DNA from: Acetobacter farinalis
GTDB taxonomy: Bacteria; Pseudomonadota; Alphaproteobacteria; Acetobacterales; Acetobacteraceae
Reading direction: 5' to 3'
DNA: 64,000 nt
Assembly (NCBI RefSeq): GCF_026240015.1
Contig: NZ_JAPIUX010000009.1
Span: 1-64,000 of the forward strand
Every line of letters begins with the position of its first letter. Positions within the stretch are counted from its first letter, which is position 1. The notes under the pieces are model-generated. The model was not told the DNA's origin, searched no databases, and was given only the letters and a program-made list of their open reading frames with translations. Made by a program: the position numbers and the translations under genes. Below are positions 60,135 through 64,000 of this stretch, piece after piece.

Positions 60135-61603
60135 GATGCCAGCACCCATGTATCTTTAGAGCCGCCCCCCTGTGAGGAATTCACCACGAGTGACCCCTTG
60201 CGCAGAGCCACGCGGGAGAGGCCACCGGGCAAGACCCATGTGGAGCGGCCTGTCAGCGCGAAAGGCCGCAGGTCCACATGGCGGGCTTCAACACCTGCGG
60301 GGCAGAGGGTGGGAGAGACCGAGAGATTAACGACAGGCTGACTGATATAATTGGCAGGATTGTCTTTCAGCCTGCGGCGGAACTCCTCCAGTTCGTCCTG
60401 TGTTGCGTGGGGGCCAATCAGCAGGCCATAACCGCCGGATTCTCCAACGGGTTTGATAACCAGCTTCTCGATATTGGCCAGAGTGTAGGCCAGCCCTTCC
60501 GGCTCCGCACAGATATGGGTTTGTACACTCTCCAGAATGGGGTCTTCATTCAGGTAGTAGCGGATAATGCGCGGCATGTAGGCATAAACGGCTTTGTCAT
60601 CCGCAACGCCAGTGCCCAGCGCATTGGCAATGGTGACATTCCCCCGGCGATAGGCGTCCACCAGCCCGGGCACCCCCAACATGCTTTCCGGATTGAAGGC
60701 CAGAGGGTCCAGAAACTCATCATTCAGGCGGCGGTAAATGGCGTGAACAGGCCGCAGTCCCGCCACGGTGCGCATGAACACCCGGTGGTTTTCCACCACC
60801 AGATCCTTGCCTTCCACCAGAGGCACGCCCATCTCGCGTGCCAGAAAGACATGTTCAAAATAAGCGGAATTATAAATACCGGGAGAAAGCAGCACGACCT
60901 GCGGGTCCAGCACGCCCTCGGGTGAGACCTCGCACAGGCTCTGGTGCAGTTTCAGCCCGTATTCCTCCACGGAGCGGAGGGGGACACCCGCCGCGAGGTC
61001 GGGCATGAGGCGCAGCATCATATGCCGGTTTTCTATAACGTAGGAGACCCCGGAGGGAGTGCGCGCATTATCCTCCAGAATAAGAAAACGTCCGTCCTGA
61101 TCACGGATCAGATCGGTGCCGTTGATATGGACATACACACCGCCCGGCACCTTCAGCCCCACCATGGCCTCACAGTAGTTCGGGTTTTTCAGAACCAGAT
61201 CCGCCGGAATGATTCCGTCCCGCAGAATGGCGCGGTCATGATAGATATCATGCAGGAAAAGATTGATGGCCTGAACACGCTGCTGCACGCCCCGGTCTAT
61301 ATGGTCCCACTCCGTGGCGGTCAGAACACGGGGGATCATGTCAAAAGGCAGGATGCGGTCTATAGCTTTGCTGTCTGAATACACTGTGAACGTAATGCCC
61401 AGCCTGTAAAGCTGTGCTTCCGCCGCTGCCGTGCGGTGCCGCAGTTCCGCCAGCGTGAACTGTGCCAGACGCTCTTTTATCTGGAGCAGGCCGGGAGGGG
61501 GCGGGTCTTTACGGTTGAGAAGTTCGCAGAAAAAATCCGGAACGTCATAGGCTGTAAAAAGACCGGCGGCCTGAACGGGTGCATGGAGTGGTGCGTCATT
61601 CAT
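60131..61603 (-). CDS. Circularly permuted ATP-grasp protein (DUF404/DUF407)
   Basis: Predicted peptide-forming ligase (490 aa). Conserved stretches are PFDMIPRVLTATEWDHIDRGVQQRVQAINLFLHDIYHDR, the nucleotide-region DQDGRFLILEDNARTPSGVSYVIENR, VLLSPGIYNSAYFEHVFLAREMGVPLVEGKDLVV, NALGTGVADDKAVYAYMPRIIRYYL and KPVGESGGYGLLIGP. The fold is inferred to catalyse a COOH-NH2 ligation using ATP; the substrates are not known. It is first in its two-gene operon and divergent from a transglutaminase-like gene. Confidence 0.94.
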   Translation of the reverse strand: MNDAPLHAPVQAAGLFTAYDVPDFFCELLNRKDPPPPGLLQIKERLAQFTLAELRHRTAAAEAQLYRLGITFTVYSDSKAIDRILPFDMIPRVLTATEWDHIDRGVQQRVQAINLFLHDIYHDRAILRDGIIPADLVLKNPNYCEAMVGLKVPGGVYVHINGTDLIRDQDGRFLILEDNARTPSGVSYVIENRHMMLRLMPDLAAGVPLRSVEEYGLKLHQSLCEVSPEGVLDPQVVLLSPGIYNSAYFEHVFLAREMGVPLVEGKDLVVENHRVFMRTVAGLRPVHAIYRRLNDEFLDPLAFNPESMLGVPGLVDAYRRGNVTIANALGTGVADDKAVYAYMPRIIRYYLNEDPILESVQTHICAEPEGLAYTLANIEKLVIKPVGESGGYGLLIGPHATQDELEEFRRRLKDNPANYISQPVVNLSVSPTLCPAGVEARHVDLRPFALTGRSTWVLPGGLSRVALRKGSLVVNSSQGGGSKDTWVLAS

Positions 61604-61897
61604 ACCCTGACTCCCGATATGATGTCCGGCACTCCGGCGGGTCTGGAAACCTGTGCCACTGGTATGCCGTTTCGTTACGGTTAATTACTTAACACGAGCA
61701 GGATTTCAGGGGTTTGCCAACCCGGAAAACGGAAATTTGTTCTTTTCTCGTAATATCGCATGGAGGGGGTGGCGCAGTGCGGAGTAATCCTGATACGCTA
61801 TGCGCTTTCATTCGCCACAGGCGGGTTTTCCGGCGGTATATACTCTGGGGATCGCAGGGCGCTTCAGCATGAACCGGGGGTTCAGGGCCGTATCACC

Positions 61898-62839
61898 ATG
61901 AGTTCGCATGTCATGCTGACCCATCAGACCCGCTACAGGTATGACAGGCCGGTTTGTCTGGGCCCCCAGACCATCCGGCTTCGCCCGACCCGTACGGCCA
62001 GAACGCCGGTCCGTTCCTATGCCCTGCAGGTTGAACCCGGGGGGTGCAGGCAGACATGGCATCAGGACTCTTACGGGAATCAGGTGGCGGAAGTGCTCTT
62101 TGCGGAGCGCGTGACGCGATTTGACATCACAGTTCAACTTGAAGCGGACCTCACCCCTCGTAACCCGTTTGATTTTACGCTGACCCCACCGGCCCGAGGC
62201 TGGATGCCGCCCGCAGGGCCTGCCTCCACCCGGCTGGATGACGAGGCGGGCGGGGTGGCGCGTCAGCAGCCCTTTTATGCGCCGGAAGAGCACGGTTGGC
62301 TGGCGCCGTATTGCGTGCCACAGCCTGCCGGGCCGCATCTGCACGCTTTTCTGACTGAGTGGATGGAGCACGCCCCGACTGATACGCTGGAGATGCTGGT
62401 GGCTCTGAACCGTGCCGTGGCGTCCCGCATCGGGTATCAAATTCGTCTGGAACCGGGCGTGTGGACCCCGGAAGAGACACTGGCACGGGCAACAGGCTCC
62501 TGCCGTGACAGCGCCTGGCTGATGATCGCACTGTTACGGCATCTGGGCTTTGCGGCCCGTTTTGTCTCCGGATATCTGATTCAGAGCAACCGCAATGCGG
62601 AGGGGGAGGATATCCTCACCTGTGACCTGCACGCCTGGGCGGAGGCTTTTCTGCCGGGCGCGGGGTGGGTGGGGTTTGATACCACATCCGGCCTGCTCAC
62701 GGCGCAGGGGCACCTGCCTCTGGCCGCAACACCCGCCCCGGAGCAGGCTGCCCCGGTGACAGGCCTGCTGGACCAGTGCACGGCCACGTTTGATTTTTCC
62801 ATGCAGACTGATCGCGTATTGTTGCCTGACAGTATCTGA
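61898..62839 (+). CDS. Transglutaminase-like cysteine protease domain protein
   Basis: Transglutaminase-superfamily protein (313 aa from Met at 61898). An N-terminal beta domain (MLTHQTRYRYDRPVCLGPQTIRLRP) precedes the catalytic domain. The triad is Cys202 in GSCRDSAWLMIALLRHLG, His245 in DLHAWAEAFLPGAGWVGFDTTSG and Asp261 in the same block. Members of this family usually act as peptidases rather than cross-linkers. An in-frame extension back to 61760 has no similarity. It is divergent from the ATP-grasp/alpha-E pair and 50 bp before a metallopeptidase gene. Confidence 0.93.
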   Translation: MSSHVMLTHQTRYRYDRPVCLGPQTIRLRPTRTARTPVRSYALQVEPGGCRQTWHQDSYGNQVAEVLFAERVTRFDITVQLEADLTPRNPFDFTLTPPARGWMPPAGPASTRLDDEAGGVARQQPFYAPEEHGWLAPYCVPQPAGPHLHAFLTEWMEHAPTDTLEMLVALNRAVASRIGYQIRLEPGVWTPEETLARATGSCRDSAWLMIALLRHLGFAARFVSGYLIQSNRNAEGEDILTCDLHAWAEAFLPGAGWVGFDTTSGLLTAQGHLPLAATPAPEQAAPVTGLLDQCTATFDFSMQTDRVLLPDSI

Positions 62840-62889
62840 CCCGCTGGTTTTTCTTGCGTTGCGGGCTGGTACGCAAGAGACTGTCCGGC

Positions 62890-63975
62890 ATGAGGCTTTT
62901 CACCTGCCAGTCCTGCCAGCAGATTCTGTTTTTTGAAAATACAGTCTGTGAGCACTGCAATCATGCCCTTGGCTACCTGCCGGGGCTTTCCATGCTTTCA
63001 GCGCTGGAACCGGCAGAAGGCGGCCTGTGGCGACCGCTGGAGCCACGCATCCGGCAGGCAGAACTGGCATACTGCGCCAACCATGCGCATGATGTGTGTA
63101 ACTGGATGACCCTCCCGAACGAGGCCGGACACGCCTCTTTCTGTTTTGCCTGCCGTTTTAACCGCACGATCCCCAATCTGGATAATCCGGACAATCTGGA
63201 GCGTTGGCGGAAGCTGGAAGTTGCAAAACACCGCCTGCTTTATACGCTTCTGCGCCTGAAGCTGCCCATGAAAACCCGGCAGGATGACCCGCAGGGCGGG
63301 CTGGCATTTGATTTTCTGGAAGACCTTGCCGATGGATCTGCCCCGGTTATGACAGGGCATGATAACGGCGTGATCACCATTGCCCTGCGTGAGGCGGATG
63401 ATGCCTGCCGTGAGCGGATGCGTGTGGAAATGGGGGAATATTACCGCACGCTTCTCGGCCACTTCCGGCATGAAGTCGGGCATTATTACTGGAATGTTCT
63501 GGTGCGCGATGCCGGGCGGCTGGAAGCCTGCCGCGCCGTGTTTGGTGATGATGGGGCGGATTACCAGCAGGCCCTGCAACAGTATTATGACCGCCCACGG
63601 CCGGAGGGATGGCAGGCACATCATGTGAGTGTTTATGCCACGTCCCACCCGTGGGAGGACTTTGCGGAAACATGGGCGCATTATCTGCATATTGTCTCAA
63701 CACTTGAGACAGCCTGGGCTTATGGCGTTACGGTTAATCCGGCATTGGCGGGCGGCAGGCCCGCATGGTCTCCCCAGCATGGAGACCCTTATACCGAAGC
63801 CTCTTTTGATGAAATCATGCAGGCCTGGCTTCCGCTGACACACGCGGTCAACAGCCTGAACCGCTCTATGGGCCTGCCGGATTTCTATCCGTTTGTCATC
63901 ACACGGGGCGTTGTGGACAAACTTTCTTTTATTCACACGCTTATTCGGGAAACACAGGCTTTGCATTCTGTTTGA
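62890..63975 (+). CDS. Zinc-ribbon metallopeptidase (DUF2248 type)
   Basis: Predicted zinc metallopeptidase (361 aa). The N-terminal zinc ribbon uses CQSCQQ and CEHCNH (about 6-30), with further cysteines in FCFACRFNR. The catalytic motif is His194-Glu195...His198 in HEVGHYYW, and a downstream Glu in DFAETWAHYLHI is the likely third ligand. This family often lies beside transglutaminase and alpha-E genes, as here. The start at 62890 (MRLFTCQSC) fits the family. A TTG-start extension of 12 residues is unlikely. Confidence 0.9.
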   Translation: MRLFTCQSCQQILFFENTVCEHCNHALGYLPGLSMLSALEPAEGGLWRPLEPRIRQAELAYCANHAHDVCNWMTLPNEAGHASFCFACRFNRTIPNLDNPDNLERWRKLEVAKHRLLYTLLRLKLPMKTRQDDPQGGLAFDFLEDLADGSAPVMTGHDNGVITIALREADDACRERMRVEMGEYYRTLLGHFRHEVGHYYWNVLVRDAGRLEACRAVFGDDGADYQQALQQYYDRPRPEGWQAHHVSVYATSHPWEDFAETWAHYLHIVSTLETAWAYGVTVNPALAGGRPAWSPQHGDPYTEASFDEIMQAWLPLTHAVNSLNRSMGLPDFYPFVITRGVVDKLSFIHTLIRETQALHSV

Positions 63976-64000
63976 TGCATTCTGCTTGACGCAGGAACTG

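Noticed and set aside
1..64000. tRNA, rRNA, CRISPR arrays or an intact prophage
   Set aside because: No cloverleaf with a T-loop consensus, no rRNA sequence, no spaced repeats and no phage structural genes were found on either strand by eye; a tRNAscan or Infernal run would settle small RNAs.

Overview
The window reads as a chromosomal segment of an acetic acid bacterium (Acetobacteraceae, Alphaproteobacteria), most likely Acetobacter or a close relative. The evidence is the split-subunit transhydrogenase (pntA1-pntA2-pntB), the hopanoid genes hpnH/I/J/K/M next to dxs, the acetolactate pathway genes alsR/alsD/alsS, an OprB-type sugar porin, lutABC, and an acyl-homoserine-lactone synthase/receptor pair of the kind known from this family. 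The genus is an inference; no rRNA or tRNA gene was seen.

Layout. 0-6.3 kb: an HxlR-type regulator with strong palindromes at its 5' end, convergent with a minus-strand run pntA1-pntA2-pntB-adhP-aldehyde dehydrogenase (redox balance plus alcohol/aldehyde oxidation). 6.4-9 kb: a decayed IS5-type transposase end, then luxI-luxR. 9-16 kb: accessory metabolism (class III aminotransferase, LysR regulator, DUF1643 protein, M29 aminopeptidase, secreted proteins, EipB-like envelope protein). 16-23.8 kb: housekeeping block aspS / rplY-pth-ychF-proA-nadD-rsfS-rlmH.

23.8-36.4 kb: an amino-sugar locus built around a NagC-like ROK regulator. To its left, on the minus strand, lies ROK kinase-cutC-Na+/solute symporter-murQ, tightly coupled. 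To its right, on the plus strand, lie a TonB-dependent receptor, a FucP/NagP-type MFS transporter, nagB and a GH20 hexosaminidase. A near-perfect 23-bp palindrome precedes the receptor gene and is the best candidate operator. No nagA is present in the window. 36.5-40.2 kb: alsR divergent from alsD-alsS, with a textbook terminator between alsD and alsS. 40.4-44.9 kb: a benzoylformate-decarboxylase-like ThDP enzyme followed by overlapping lutA-lutB-lutC. 45-49 kb: a small protein-dcd-murA run and oprB.

49.4-57.5 kb: the hopanoid side-chain locus: dxs-hpnM-hpnI-hpnJ-hpnK on minus, hpnH divergent on plus. A 15-bp GC-rich hairpin plus U-rich tail sits between hpnJ and hpnK. 57.6-59 kb: a CorC/HlyC-type membrane protein. 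59.1-64 kb: a divergent four-gene module, circularly permuted ATP-grasp plus alpha-E protein facing transglutaminase-like protease plus zinc metallopeptidase, whose biochemical product is unknown. I consider this the best candidate for an uncharacterised system. Several perfect hairpins of 9-19 bp without a U tract lie at gene ends and may be a recurring 3'-end element in this genome.
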